The notes: a model not told the origin generated them from the sequence alone. DNA of 19,560 nt from JBBQHM01 sp038323965 (GCA_038323965.1 JBBQHM010000037.1:1-19560), one strand, 5' to 3'. Numbered from the stretch's first letter, positions 7,964 to 16,205 are shown. A program made the numbers and translations.

Positions 7964-8362
7964 ATGAAAGTTTTGTTGTCGCTTTCGATATTCTCCGCTT
8001 TTGCCCTGGTCTCATGCGATATCGATGAGCCCCCTCGCCAGGCCCGTCGTCCTGCCCGTTACCCGACGCAGCAGCCGGCGGAGCTATCCCCGGCGCAGGC
8101 ACAGCCGTTTAATCCCAATCAGCCCCCGCCTCCGCCGCCAGTCGAATCATCCACCACCGAAACGACGACGCAGAGCGATGTCCCGGCGACGCCCACCAAG
8201 CCTTCCAAGGGAGATTTGCCGACTGGCATTCCAGTTCCGAACAAAGCGGGCTTCGTGACGAGCCCCTATGCCCCGAACCAGGGATACGTTGATGTTCGCG
8301 GTTTCCCGCCGGGCACGGAAGTTAAAGATCCGTACACCGGGAAGATTTTTCTCGTCCCGTAA
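7964..8362 (+). CDS. Small proline-rich lipoprotein, uncharacterised
   Basis: The protein has 132 residues from the ATG at 7964. The N-terminus is a lipoprotein signal (MKVLLSLSIFSAFALVSC, lipobox LVSC, acylated Cys18), so it is probably anchored to a membrane. Residues 20-90 are Pro/Gln/Thr-rich with a run of six Pro. The only folded-looking part is the C-terminal 45 residues: GIPVPNKAGFVTSPYAP, then GYVDVRGFPPGTEVKDPYTGKIFLVP, a pattern I associate with uncharacterised verrucomicrobial proteins. A GTG at 7940 in frame would lengthen the n-region by 8 residues and is a possible alternative. The gene is 109 bases upstream of aroA on the same strand, divergent from the REC-PP2C gene. No function is assigned. 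Confidence 0.8.
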   Translation: MKVLLSLSIFSAFALVSCDIDEPPRQARRPARYPTQQPAELSPAQAQPFNPNQPPPPPPVESSTTETTTQSDVPATPTKPSKGDLPTGIPVPNKAGFVTSPYAPNQGYVDVRGFPPGTEVKDPYTGKIFLVP

Positions 8363-8396
8363 CGCAGTCTAATTTGCGCGAGGAGACCGCCCGCGG

Positions 8397-8445
8397 CTGG
8401 ACAACCCAGACCGATATCGGATGCTCCTCTCCGCGACGAGCGGAG
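8397..8445 (+). promoter_or_regulatory. Cluster of inverted repeats in the aroA leader
   Basis: Within the 109 bases between the lipoprotein gene and aroA lie a 4-bp stem with 5-base loop (8397-8409), a 10-bp palindrome CCGATATCGG (8411-8420) and a 6-bp stem CTCCGC/GCGGAG with a 5-base loop (8429-8445). GAGGAG at 8380-8385 can also pair with CTCCTC at 8424-8429, which competes with the last hairpin. The last hairpin is followed by a T-rich but interrupted stretch, so it could be a weak terminator or an attenuator. I match it to no known riboswitch class. Confidence 0.35.
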
Positions 8446-8471
8446 CCTCTTGATTTGTTGAATTTTTCTTT

Positions 8472-9824
8472 ATGGAACTGCGAGTAAAACGCGCCCCGCG
8501 TATCGAGACAGAGATCACCGTTCCCGGTGATAAAAGTATTTCTCATCGCGCAGTGATCATCGCTGCGCTCTCGAATGGAGTGTGCACCTTGAGCGGATTT
8601 CTGCCGAGCGATGATTGCATGCGCACGGTGAATGCGATGCGCGCTCTCGGTATTAAAATCGAGCAGCCCGAGCCGACCGTGCTGGTCGTGCACGGAAAGA
8701 AACGCGTGCTCACTCCGCCCGCCGCGGAGATCGATTGCGGGAACTCCGGAACGACCATGCGATTGCTGGCGGGACTGCTTGCCGGGCAGACATTTGAGAG
8801 CCGCCTTGTGGGCGATGCTTCCTTATCGAAACGTCCGATGGGTCGCATCATCGAACCGCTGCGACAGATGGGCGCGGACATCGTCGCCGAAGGCCCGGAT
8901 GAAACGCCGCCGCTGCGCATTCGCGGCGGGTCGCTCCGCGGGGTGAAACACCACAGCTCGGTCGCGAGTGCGCAGGTGAAGTCCGCGCTCATGCTGGCCG
9001 GGCTTTTCGCGCGCGGCAAAACAACGATCGAAGAGCCGTCGCGTTCGCGCGATCACACCGAGTTGATGTTAAATTATTTTCTGGTTCGCACTTCCGCCAG
9101 CACCGATGGACCAGTCAGCGTTTTTGGGGATCAGACACCGGAATCGCGCGATTACGCGATCCCGGGAGACATTTCCTCGGCCGCATTCTGGCTTGTCGCA
9201 GCTGCCTGCCAGAACGGCGGGCACCTGCTCGTCAGAAAAGTGGGGCTCAATCCGACGCGCACCGCGGTGCTCGGCGTCCTGATCCGCATGGGCGCGCAGG
9301 TCCGCGAAGCGATTGACGACGTCGATCAACTCGAACCCTTCGGCGTCGTTGAAGTGACGGGCGCTCCACTGCGCGGGACCGTCATTCAAGGCAACGAGAT
9401 CCCGCAATTAATCGATGAGCTGCCGGTTCTGGCCGTGGCAGGTGCGCTGGCGAATGGTCCAACCATTATTCGTCATGCGCAGGAGCTGCGGGTGAAAGAA
9501 ACGGATCGTATTGCCGCGATCGCACACAACCTGCGCGCGATGGGAGCACAGGTCATTGAACTGAACGATGGTTTGGAAATACACGGCCGCGGCGGTTTGC
9601 GCGGCGCGCGCGTCCCGAGTTTTGGCGACCACCGGATTGCGATGGCATTCACGATCGCCGGTTTGCTCGCTGACGGGGAAACGATCGTCGAGAACGCAGA
9701 TTGCATTCGCACTTCGTATCCGACTTTCGAGGATCAGCTGGAAGCATTCACTAATCCCAAACGGACGCGAAGCTCGACGCCGGTGATCGGATCACTCTCG
9801 CTCGCCCGCGTGGACGAGGAATAG
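8472..9824 (+). CDS. aroA: 3-phosphoshikimate 1-carboxyvinyltransferase (EPSP synthase)
   Basis: AroA transfers the enolpyruvyl group of PEP to shikimate-3-phosphate, the sixth shikimate-pathway step toward chorismate. The 450 residues contain PGDKSISHRA (18-27), GNSGTTMRLLAGLLAG (90-105), GDASLSKRPMGRI (114-126), SAQVKSA (166-172), IDELPVLAVAGA (314-325, with the catalytic-type Asp315), ELRVKETDRIAA (338-349, Glu343) and FGDHRIAMAF (384-393). The motif forms resemble the Bacillus-type enzyme more than the E. coli one. About 25 C-terminal residues (426-450) extend beyond the usual end and look unstructured. The start is ATG at 8472, with no Shine-Dalgarno. The gene lies 4 bp before cmk, so co-transcription is very likely. 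Confidence 0.97.
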   Translation: MELRVKRAPRIETEITVPGDKSISHRAVIIAALSNGVCTLSGFLPSDDCMRTVNAMRALGIKIEQPEPTVLVVHGKKRVLTPPAAEIDCGNSGTTMRLLAGLLAGQTFESRLVGDASLSKRPMGRIIEPLRQMGADIVAEGPDETPPLRIRGGSLRGVKHHSSVASAQVKSALMLAGLFARGKTTIEEPSRSRDHTELMLNYFLVRTSASTDGPVSVFGDQTPESRDYAIPGDISSAAFWLVAAACQNGGHLLVRKVGLNPTRTAVLGVLIRMGAQVREAIDDVDQLEPFGVVEVTGAPLRGTVIQGNEIPQLIDELPVLAVAGALANGPTIIRHAQELRVKETDRIAAIAHNLRAMGAQVIELNDGLEIHGRGGLRGARVPSFGDHRIAMAFTIAGLLADGETIVENADCIRTSYPTFEDQLEAFTNPKRTRSSTPVIGSLSLARVDEE

Positions 9825-9828
9825 CCGG

Positions 9829-10491
9829 ATGCCCGGCGCCCACCGCGTCATCGCGATCGACGGTCCCGCGGCATCGGGCAAGAGCAGCGTTGCCCGTGAA
9901 CTGGCGCGCCAAATTGGGTTCGCCTACGTCAATTCCGGCGCGATGTACCGCGCGGCCACATGGTTTGTGCTCCAGCAAAATGTGCCGACTAACGATGCCG
10001 AAAAGATCGCCGCATTGATCGATCGCGTGGAACTGCGCTGCGACTTGGCCAAGGGAGAATCGCGAATTTTTATCGATGGCGCGGACCCGACTTCGTTTCT
10101 GCGTGACGACGCCGTGAATGAAGCCGTCTCGGCTGTGAGCAGCGTCCCGCGCATTCGCGAACGCCTGGTAGAACAGATGCGCGCCTACGCGCTCGATCAT
10201 GATGTGGTGATGGAGGGACGCGACATCGGTTCCGTCGTTTTTCGCAACACGCCGTTTAAGTTTTATATCGATGCGTCACCGGCCGTCCGGGCGCAGCGGA
10301 GAGAGGCGCAGGGTCAACGCGATCAAATCGCAGCGCGCGACCGGGCCGATTCTTCGCGTCGCGATTCACCGCTCGTGGTTTCGGACGATGCGGACGTGAT
10401 CGACAGCTCGTCGCTTTCAATCGATGAGGTCGTCCGCGAAATCATCAGGTCGCTCAAAGCTAAAGGGTTTGAAAATGTCGCGCTGGCCTAG
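9829..10491 (+). CDS. cmk: Cytidylate kinase
   Basis: Cmk phosphorylates CMP and dCMP with ATP in pyrimidine nucleotide recycling. The 220 residues match the bacterial family. Visible features are the P-loop GPAASGKSS (12-20), the NMP-binding VNSGAMYRA (34-42), the conserved VVMEGRDIGSVVF (125-137), YIDASPAVRAQRR, and a helical C-terminus. ATG at 9829 follows the aroA stop by 4 bases. The gene order aroA-cmk-plsC recurs in several bacterial phyla and usually forms one operon. The assignment is secure. Confidence 0.96.
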   Translation: MPGAHRVIAIDGPAASGKSSVARELARQIGFAYVNSGAMYRAATWFVLQQNVPTNDAEKIAALIDRVELRCDLAKGESRIFIDGADPTSFLRDDAVNEAVSAVSSVPRIRERLVEQMRAYALDHDVVMEGRDIGSVVFRNTPFKFYIDASPAVRAQRREAQGQRDQIAARDRADSSRRDSPLVVSDDADVIDSSSLSIDEVVREIIRSLKAKGFENVALA

Positions 10492-10503
10492 CGCGCGGAC
10501 AAC

Positions 10504-11118
10504 GTGAATCCCTACTACTGGGTCGGTTACACCCTGGCGCGTTTGCTGGGGAAGTTGCTCTTCCGTGTCCGCATTCTTCATCGGGAAAGGATGCTGCAAA
10601 CCGGTCCCGTGATTCTGGCATCGAATCACCAAAGCTATCTTGATCCTCCGCTCGCGGGGACTGCGGTAAACCGCGCGATTTTTTTCCTCGCACGCAACAC
10701 GCTCCTGAAAGTTCCCGTGCTCGGTTGGCTGCTGCCGAAATTGAACGTCATTCCGGTGGACCAGGATGGAGGCGATCGCAGTGCGCTAAAAGCGTTGATT
10801 CGCACCTTGAAAGCAGGACACGGTATCCTTGTTTTTCCGGAAGGCGCGCGCACCGAGGACGGGAATCTACAGCCCGCTCAACCGGGCGTCGGATTCATCA
10901 TCGCCAAGACATTAGCGCCCGTCGTTCCGATGCGGATCTTCGGTGCGCATGCAGCATGGCCGCGCGGCGGGAGCTTGCATTTACGTCCCATTACTGTCGT
11001 CGTGGGCGAGCCGATGTATTTCTCCGAAGCGGACCTCGAGCCCAAAGATAAGCAGCTTTACACGCGCCTAAGTCAACGCGTGATGGACCGTATCGCGCAG
11101 CTTCAGATCGACGCGTGA
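10504..11118 (+). CDS. plsC: 1-acyl-sn-glycerol-3-phosphate acyltransferase (lysophosphatidate acyltransferase)
   Basis: PlsC acylates lysophosphatidate to phosphatidate at the inner membrane. The 204 residues carry the catalytic NHQSYLD (41-47, the HX4D pair His42/Asp47), the block VPVLGWLLPKLNVIPVD (70-86), and FPEGART (111-117), the glycerol-phosphate binding motif. The N-terminal hydrophobic stretch (about 5-22) may dip into the membrane. The start is GTG at 10504, 12 bases after cmk, with no Shine-Dalgarno, so coupling to cmk is likely. The acyltransferase family is certain; the precise acyl acceptor is assumed from motif and context. Confidence 0.93.
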   Translation: MNPYYWVGYTLARLLGKLLFRVRILHRERMLQTGPVILASNHQSYLDPPLAGTAVNRAIFFLARNTLLKVPVLGWLLPKLNVIPVDQDGGDRSALKALIRTLKAGHGILVFPEGARTEDGNLQPAQPGVGFIIAKTLAPVVPMRIFGAHAAWPRGGSLHLRPITVVVGEPMYFSEADLEPKDKQLYTRLSQRVMDRIAQLQIDA

Positions 11119-11136
11119 TTAGTTTATGCTGAATCA

Positions 11137-11334
11137 ATGAGCGACCGGGTTCCGCCAAGCCGCGCGCCCAAAATGGGTTTGGTGCTGATGGCTATTATCG
11201 TGGGAGCCATGGCGTTGGTGGCGATCCACGCCAATATCCAAAAATTGCGTCGCGGGAAGATCGAGACGGTGGTTGTGAAACCCTTACTTCCGCCCAAAAA
11301 TTCGGGAACGCCGACGCCGAATCCGACTCTCTGA
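11137..11334 (+). CDS. Small single-helix membrane protein, unknown function
   Basis: The protein has 65 residues. A short polar N-terminus is followed by one hydrophobic helix (about 13-30, MGLVLMAIIVGAMALVAI), a basic segment HANIQKLRRGK and a Pro/Thr-rich C-terminal tail. By the positive-inside rule the basic side would be cytoplasmic. It begins 18 bases after plsC, is on the same strand and ends before the DUF6600 gene, so it is probably part of the same transcript. Nothing in it suggests a catalytic role. It could be a small membrane-associated accessory factor; its function is unknown. That it is a true gene is supported by position, a plausible helix and the absence of any competing gene. 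Confidence 0.68.
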   Translation: MSDRVPPSRAPKMGLVLMAIIVGAMALVAIHANIQKLRRGKIETVVVKPLLPPKNSGTPTPNPTL

Positions 11335-11402
11335 CGACACTCCGAGGGACTGGCTGGTGGCGCGTTTCGAATAACCGTCGTAGGAAGTTGTCTAAACCAA
11401 TT

Positions 11403-13460
11403 ATGAAAAGCATTCTCGTCCTCGGTCTCGCCGCCGTCCTGGCGCTCGGCGCCTGTCAAAAGCAGCAAACAGAAGAGGAACGCCGCGCCGAAATTAATCG
11501 CCAGGTCGAGCAGAAATTGGCGGAAGAACGGAAGCAGCAGGATATCGCGCAACGCGAAGCAGACTTGAATGCGCGTGAGCAGACACTGGCTGATAAGCAG
11601 CGCGCCACCGCCACGCCCGCACCGGTGAGTCGTTCCACGTCGACCACGACCAACCGTCAACCGCCATCGTCGCGTAACACCGCGGAAAACAGGACCACGC
11701 GTCCAACTCGCGCCGGTGGTTCGTACGACATGTTCTATAACCGGCTGGAGTCGCACGGCGATTGGATGGAGACGGACGATTATGGTTATGTCTGGCAGCC
11801 GCGCCAGGCGCAAAGTTCGCGCTCGTGGCGTCCCTACACGGATGGTCGCTGGGTCTACACCGATGCCGGTTGGACCTGGGTCTCCGAAGAGTCTTTCGGA
11901 TGGGCGACTTATCACTACGGACGCTGGGCGCGGCTTCGGAACATCGGCTGGGTCTGGGTGCCGGGTGACGAATGGGCGCCAGCCTGGGTCTCATGGCGGA
12001 CGAGCAATGAATATGTCGGCTGGGCGCCGCTGCCACCCGAAGCGCGATTCGATCGCAGCACCGGGATCCACAAATGGGCGGACAGTTACTACGATATCGG
12101 GCCGGAGAATTACGCTTTCGTCCAGAGCAACCAAATCGGCCAGCCGCGCCTCGAACGCGTAGTTGTTCCACAGGAGCGGAATCTAACAATCGTTAACCAG
12201 ACGACCAACGTCACCAACATTACCTACAACAACACGACCATTATCAATCAGGGGCCGAATTACGATGAGCTGCGCGCGCAAAGTCAGCAGCCGATCGAGC
12301 GCCTTCGGATCGAGCGCGAATCGGATATTCAATCGAATGATCCGCGGGCGGTCGTGCGCGGCGAAGTGATTTCGTTCCCGGCGCCAGTGATCGTGCGCGC
12401 CGAGGCAGTCGCTCCGCCACCGATCGTGAAACAGAGAATAAAACAGGTCTTTATTGAACGCGGCTGGGACGCCATTGCGGATAAAAACGGAGCGCAGGAA
12501 GCGCGTCGCAAGGTGCGGGCAGAAGCTCCGCCTCCGTCGCAGGAACCTGCTCCGCCTTTCATCAAACCTGCGGTCGCGCCCGCTACATCGCCTGAGACAT
12601 CGGCAAGTGTTGCTGCGACCGCGGAACCGACTCGTTCCGCGCCTTCTGCCACCGCGACAGTCGCTGCGAGCATGCCAGCGGCAACGCCGAAACCGGCGAT
12701 GACACCACTTGGCATCGCCCGATCTACCGCGACTCCATCAGCGAGCCCAACCGCCTCGCCAGTGCGGAGTGCGACCGCGACACCCGCGCCTTCCGCGGCG
12801 CCAGAAGAATCAGCCAAACCCACCGCGACCCCGCGTGCGACGGCAACCGCCACTGTGAAACCTAGCGCCACCGCCGCCCCGTCCCCAAGCGCAACGCCAC
12901 GGCCGTCGCTTGCCCCAAGATTCACGCCGCGTCCGAGCGCGACGCCGTCAGCGGCTGCGGAATCATCGCCAGTTGCTGAAACAACTCCATCCCGCTCCAA
13001 CGGTTCGCCGTTGAATGCGCGCGAAACTGGCGCGTCACGTCACGATCTGAAAGTCGAACGCAAGGCGGAAAAGCAGCAGCGTAAATTCGGAGCGGAAGCT
13101 GCCAGCCAAACACCGGCGCGCGGCGAATCCGAAGCTACATCGCAGCTGAATGCGTCGGGAAATTCAACGCCAATTCCAACGCCGTCGGCGACACCACGGC
13201 CAACCGCGACTCCTCGTCCGGTCGCTTCGGTCGTAGCCGAGCCTTCGTCCGCTCCCGCCATGGATGAGCCCCGCGGCCCGCGCGGAATGCGCAATCGCCC
13301 CACCGCCGTGAGCGAGTCGGCGACGGTTTCACCAACGCCAGCCGACGCAGCGACTGATGAGGATGTCCGCGGAAAAAAGCAGCGCAAGCGTGAAAAGAAG
13401 CGCGGCTTGGAAGAAGAAAGCGACACCTCGCCGACAGCGACTCCGACTCCGGCCGAGTAA
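11403..13460 (+). CDS. DUF6600-like lipoprotein with a long Pro/Ala/Thr-rich tail
   Basis: The protein has 685 residues from the ATG at 11403; TTG at 11388 is possible but adds only five residues and abuts its ribosome site (AGGAAG, 11382-11387). Order: lipoprotein signal with lipobox LGAC (Cys18); a charged Glu/Gln/Arg helix (about 22-68, likely coiled coil); a linker; then a Trp/Tyr/Gly-rich domain (about 107-215) with repeated GWxWV/GRWVY units, such as WRPYTDGRWVYTDAGW, HYGRW and EYVGWAPLPP, matching my memory of DUF6600; an Asn/Thr-rich piece (260-285); a charged region; and from about 370 a low-complexity tail built of ATPxP/SATP-type units ending in a Lys/Arg-rich cluster and TPTPAE. 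It is probably cell-envelope located, with the tail spanning wall or surface. No enzymatic residues are recognised. Its stop codon directly abuts that of the convergent ligase fusion. Confidence 0.88.
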   Translation: MKSILVLGLAAVLALGACQKQQTEEERRAEINRQVEQKLAEERKQQDIAQREADLNAREQTLADKQRATATPAPVSRSTSTTTNRQPPSSRNTAENRTTRPTRAGGSYDMFYNRLESHGDWMETDDYGYVWQPRQAQSSRSWRPYTDGRWVYTDAGWTWVSEESFGWATYHYGRWARLRNIGWVWVPGDEWAPAWVSWRTSNEYVGWAPLPPEARFDRSTGIHKWADSYYDIGPENYAFVQSNQIGQPRLERVVVPQERNLTIVNQTTNVTNITYNNTTIINQGPNYDELRAQSQQPIERLRIERESDIQSNDPRAVVRGEVISFPAPVIVRAEAVAPPPIVKQRIKQVFIERGWDAIADKNGAQEARRKVRAEAPPPSQEPAPPFIKPAVAPATSPETSASVAATAEPTRSAPSATATVAASMPAATPKPAMTPLGIARSTATPSASPTASPVRSATATPAPSAAPEESAKPTATPRATATATVKPSATAAPSPSATPRPSLAPRFTPRPSATPSAAAESSPVAETTPSRSNGSPLNARETGASRHDLKVERKAEKQQRKFGAEAASQTPARGESEATSQLNASGNSTPIPTPSATPRPTATPRPVASVVAEPSSAPAMDEPRGPRGMRNRPTAVSESATVSPTPADAATDEDVRGKKQRKREKKRGLEEESDTSPTATPTPAE

Positions 13461-16157
13461 TCAGCTGACGCCTTTGCCGCCGACGAATTGCGCCGCGAGT
13501 TCCTGCGCATAGCTGAGGGTATCGATCGTATCGATAGTCTTGTCGCGCCGGATGGCCTTGATGCGCGGGAACCGCAGCGCGAGTCCGCTGGCGTGTCGAC
13601 TGCTTGGCTGGATGGAATCGAAAGCGATCTCAAGCACAATATCAGGCTTCACTTCGCGGTAACGACCGCGCTCGATGAGCGTATTGCGTTTAAAATGCTC
13701 GGTCAGATCGGCGATCTCGACATCGGTTAAACCGCTATACGCCTTGCCGATGGGCAACAACTCGCCGGTGGCATCTTCGCGCACCGCAAACGTGTAATCG
13801 CTCAGGACGTGATTCCGTTTTCCGTGGCCGAGTTCCGCAGCCACCACGACTACATCGAGCGTTGCCAATTCTTTCTTGAGCTTGAACCAGAACATCCCGC
13901 GTCGGCCCGGCGAGTACAGGCTCTCCGCATCTTTCACCATCAGCCCTTCGTTGAATCGGCTTCGCGCCTTCTGAAATTCGGCCTCGATCGCTTCCGCTGA
14001 TTTTGCGGCCGCGACCTCGGCCACCTGAAACCCGGCCGGGAGTTGCAATTGCCGGAGCGATTCGCGTCGTTCCCGCAGCGGTTTCTTGAGCAGAGATTTT
14101 CCATTAACGAGAAGTAGATCGAACGCGACAAAGACGACCGGAACGTCGGCCGCCCCGTGCGCAAACAAATCGTCGGCTTCGAGCTTGCGACCGAGTCGTT
14201 TCTGCAAATCGAAGAAGGTGAGCTTCCGATTCTCCGCCAAGGCGATGATCTCGCCGTCGAGAATCACCTCGTCCGTCAGATTTTGCGCAGCCGCGGCGAC
14301 GTCCGGAAATTGGTCGGTGATTCGGCGCAGATCGCGCGAGAAAATTTCGGCTTTTTCGGCATTGCGATGCAGTTGCGCGCGAATTCCATCGAACTTGTCC
14401 TCGACCAAGGCCGTCGCGGTTCCGCTCTCGTTCGCGAAGCGCGCCCAAATCGCTTCCGCGGTTGGTTCCGAACTCGCCAGCATGCATTTGATGGGACGGA
14501 ATAATTTTAGCTCGACGCGATCCAGCTGCCTGGTCGACGCCAGTGACGCCGTCATTCCAATGTCGCCGAGGAGCATGTTCGCTTCTTTCACGTCATCGAG
14601 TGAGCACTCGAAGGCACTGGCTATCGCTTCCTCGACGAGCCCTTCGCGCAGACCGATGCGGAGATCGCCGGTTAGAATTTTGACGAGGTATTGACCTTCG
14701 CGCGCCGAAAGTTTTGCGAGTCGCTCCTGCAGCAACTGAGCTTTAGCGACTGGCCCGCGCGCGAATTGCAGGCGGTCGAGCAATCCGCGCGCTTCCAGGA
14801 TCGTGAACGACTCCGGCGCAGTCCTTCCATCAAGCGCTTCGAATGCGGTTTTACCGGCATCGCCGTGACTGCTCGCGATTCCGCGAAATTCCGCTTCCGT
14901 CATTTTCGTGGCTGCCACTAGCGCGCGATAAATCACCGCCCAACCAACCTGCAAAGTCCGCGGATCGCTCTGCGCGAAAGCTTTGCCGGTCAAAAAGGTG
15001 GCAGCAACCGGGAGCTGCCTCTGGTCGAGCGAGCGGAGGTAATCTGCCAGCAACCGCACTTTCGCGAGTTTCGCGGGCGTCGCCGCAATCGCTTCGCCCA
15101 GTTCGGCAAACCGATGGAATTCCGATTCCATGTTCGATGCCGATTTTTGGATTGCCTCTTTCTGCGCGCTCCTGCGAAACGTCCCCAGCGTGAGCTCCAG
15201 CTGATTTTGTTGCGTCAACGACCAGGCATCGATTCCGCGATCCCGCAGGTCGCGCGCGAATTCCGCGGCGAATCCATGCAGCGTCAGCACGCGTTCCGGT
15301 TTTACCAACTCGACATAGCGAATCAGATCGTCGTAATCAGCGTGATCCGTCAGCGGAAAGGCCGCGTCGACCTGGTAGCGATAGACCGAGTTCGGATCGA
15401 CCGCCCAGCCACTAATCATCGCGACCCGTTTGCGCGGAATTTTCTCGAGCATGCGCGATCGATTCGCGCTCGGCGGGCAGATGAGAACTTTGCCGGCGAC
15501 GTCGTTGGCGTCGTAGCGCAGGTATTTGCAAAACGATTGGCCGAATTGCTCGTAGATGCGCGTCATCCGATGGACCGCGCCGTGCAACATCGGAGTAAGT
15601 CCGGCCTCGGAAATCGAGCAAAGAATTTCCTGCGCTTTACCGAGCGAATAACCGAGCAGCACCGGAACGTAATCTTCCTCGAGCGCCTCGCGGCAGAAAG
15701 CGACAATCTGTTGCACGACGAGTTCGGTCGGTGGCATGCGATAACGCGGCAGGCCATAAGTCGTCTCCATGATTAATGTGCCAGCCTGTTTCCACTCCGT
15801 CGGCTCGGCCGATTTTCCGGGTCGTAGTTTGAAGTCGCCGGTGTAGAGCAGGGAGCCGGCGTCACTCTCGATATAGCACTGCGCTGACCCGAAAATGTGG
15901 CCGGCCGGCAGAAGTGTGAGGTCGAGACCGCGGATGTTTTGACGTTCGCCGAACGGAACGATGTGCTCATTTCGCTTTCCCGGCATGCGCGCCTGCATCA
16001 GCCGCGCGGTCCGCTCGGATACGATAATTTCCTGGTGCGGCGCGATGTGATCGCTGTGCGCATGCGAGACGAAGGCGAAGCTTTTTGCGTCCCGTGGATC
16101 GAGCCAGAGTTCCTGCGCCGGCAGGTAAACTCCGCGCTGATATCGGACATCGATCAC
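13461..16157 (-). CDS. Fusion of metallo-beta-lactamase-fold exonuclease and ATP-dependent DNA ligase
   Basis: One open frame of 898 residues joins two enzymes. Residues 1-335 form a metallo-beta-lactamase/beta-CASP nuclease like the 'ligase-associated exonuclease' group: HAHSDH (32-37), PAGHIFGS (84-91), YTGDFK (105-110), LTDHADYDDL (269-278) and LHG (293-295) keep the metal ligands. After a short linker (330-345) comes a complete ATP-dependent ligase: an N-terminal DNA-binding domain (about 345-545), then adenylation motifs EDKFDGIR (586-593, nucleotidyl Lys588), LDGEI (633-637), FDLL (679-682), EGLMVK (737-742) and WFKLKK (757-762), and an OB-fold domain to about 875. In other bacteria these are usually separate neighbouring genes, often with an Lhr-type helicase and a phosphoesterase; neither is in view. 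The start is GTG at 16157, with no clear ribosome site. It probably trims and seals DNA ends in repair. Domains are certain; the role is inference. Confidence 0.95.
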   Translation of the reverse strand: MIDVRYQRGVYLPAQELWLDPRDAKSFAFVSHAHSDHIAPHQEIIVSERTARLMQARMPGKRNEHIVPFGERQNIRGLDLTLLPAGHIFGSAQCYIESDAGSLLYTGDFKLRPGKSAEPTEWKQAGTLIMETTYGLPRYRMPPTELVVQQIVAFCREALEEDYVPVLLGYSLGKAQEILCSISEAGLTPMLHGAVHRMTRIYEQFGQSFCKYLRYDANDVAGKVLICPPSANRSRMLEKIPRKRVAMISGWAVDPNSVYRYQVDAAFPLTDHADYDDLIRYVELVKPERVLTLHGFAAEFARDLRDRGIDAWSLTQQNQLELTLGTFRRSAQKEAIQKSASNMESEFHRFAELGEAIAATPAKLAKVRLLADYLRSLDQRQLPVAATFLTGKAFAQSDPRTLQVGWAVIYRALVAATKMTEAEFRGIASSHGDAGKTAFEALDGRTAPESFTILEARGLLDRLQFARGPVAKAQLLQERLAKLSAREGQYLVKILTGDLRIGLREGLVEEAIASAFECSLDDVKEANMLLGDIGMTASLASTRQLDRVELKLFRPIKCMLASSEPTAEAIWARFANESGTATALVEDKFDGIRAQLHRNAEKAEIFSRDLRRITDQFPDVAAAAQNLTDEVILDGEIIALAENRKLTFFDLQKRLGRKLEADDLFAHGAADVPVVFVAFDLLLVNGKSLLKKPLRERRESLRQLQLPAGFQVAEVAAAKSAEAIEAEFQKARSRFNEGLMVKDAESLYSPGRRGMFWFKLKKELATLDVVVVAAELGHGKRNHVLSDYTFAVREDATGELLPIGKAYSGLTDVEIADLTEHFKRNTLIERGRYREVKPDIVLEIAFDSIQPSSRHASGLALRFPRIKAIRRDKTIDTIDTLSYAQELAAQFVGGKGVS

Positions 16158-16205
16158 AGGAAAAGTTACGCGCGAAAAGGGCGGAGAGAAACTAGCTCCG
16201 ATTGA

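Noticed and set aside
11124..11915. 263-codon minus-strand frame opposite the small membrane protein and DUF6600 gene
   Set aside because: Composition is Arg/Thr-rich without motifs; the plus strand has a lipoprotein signal and a recognisable domain.
12329..13000. 223-codon minus-strand frame rich in Gly-Val-Ala repeats
   Set aside because: It is the antisense reading of the Thr/Ala/Pro low-complexity tail; the apparent repeat protein is an artefact of codon periodicity.
14086..14694. 202-codon plus-strand frame
   Set aside because: It is antisense to the ligase adenylation domain; Ser/Arg-rich with no family resemblance.
15114..15776. 220-codon plus-strand frame
   Set aside because: It is antisense to the metallo-beta-lactamase domain of the fusion gene, whose motifs are unambiguous.
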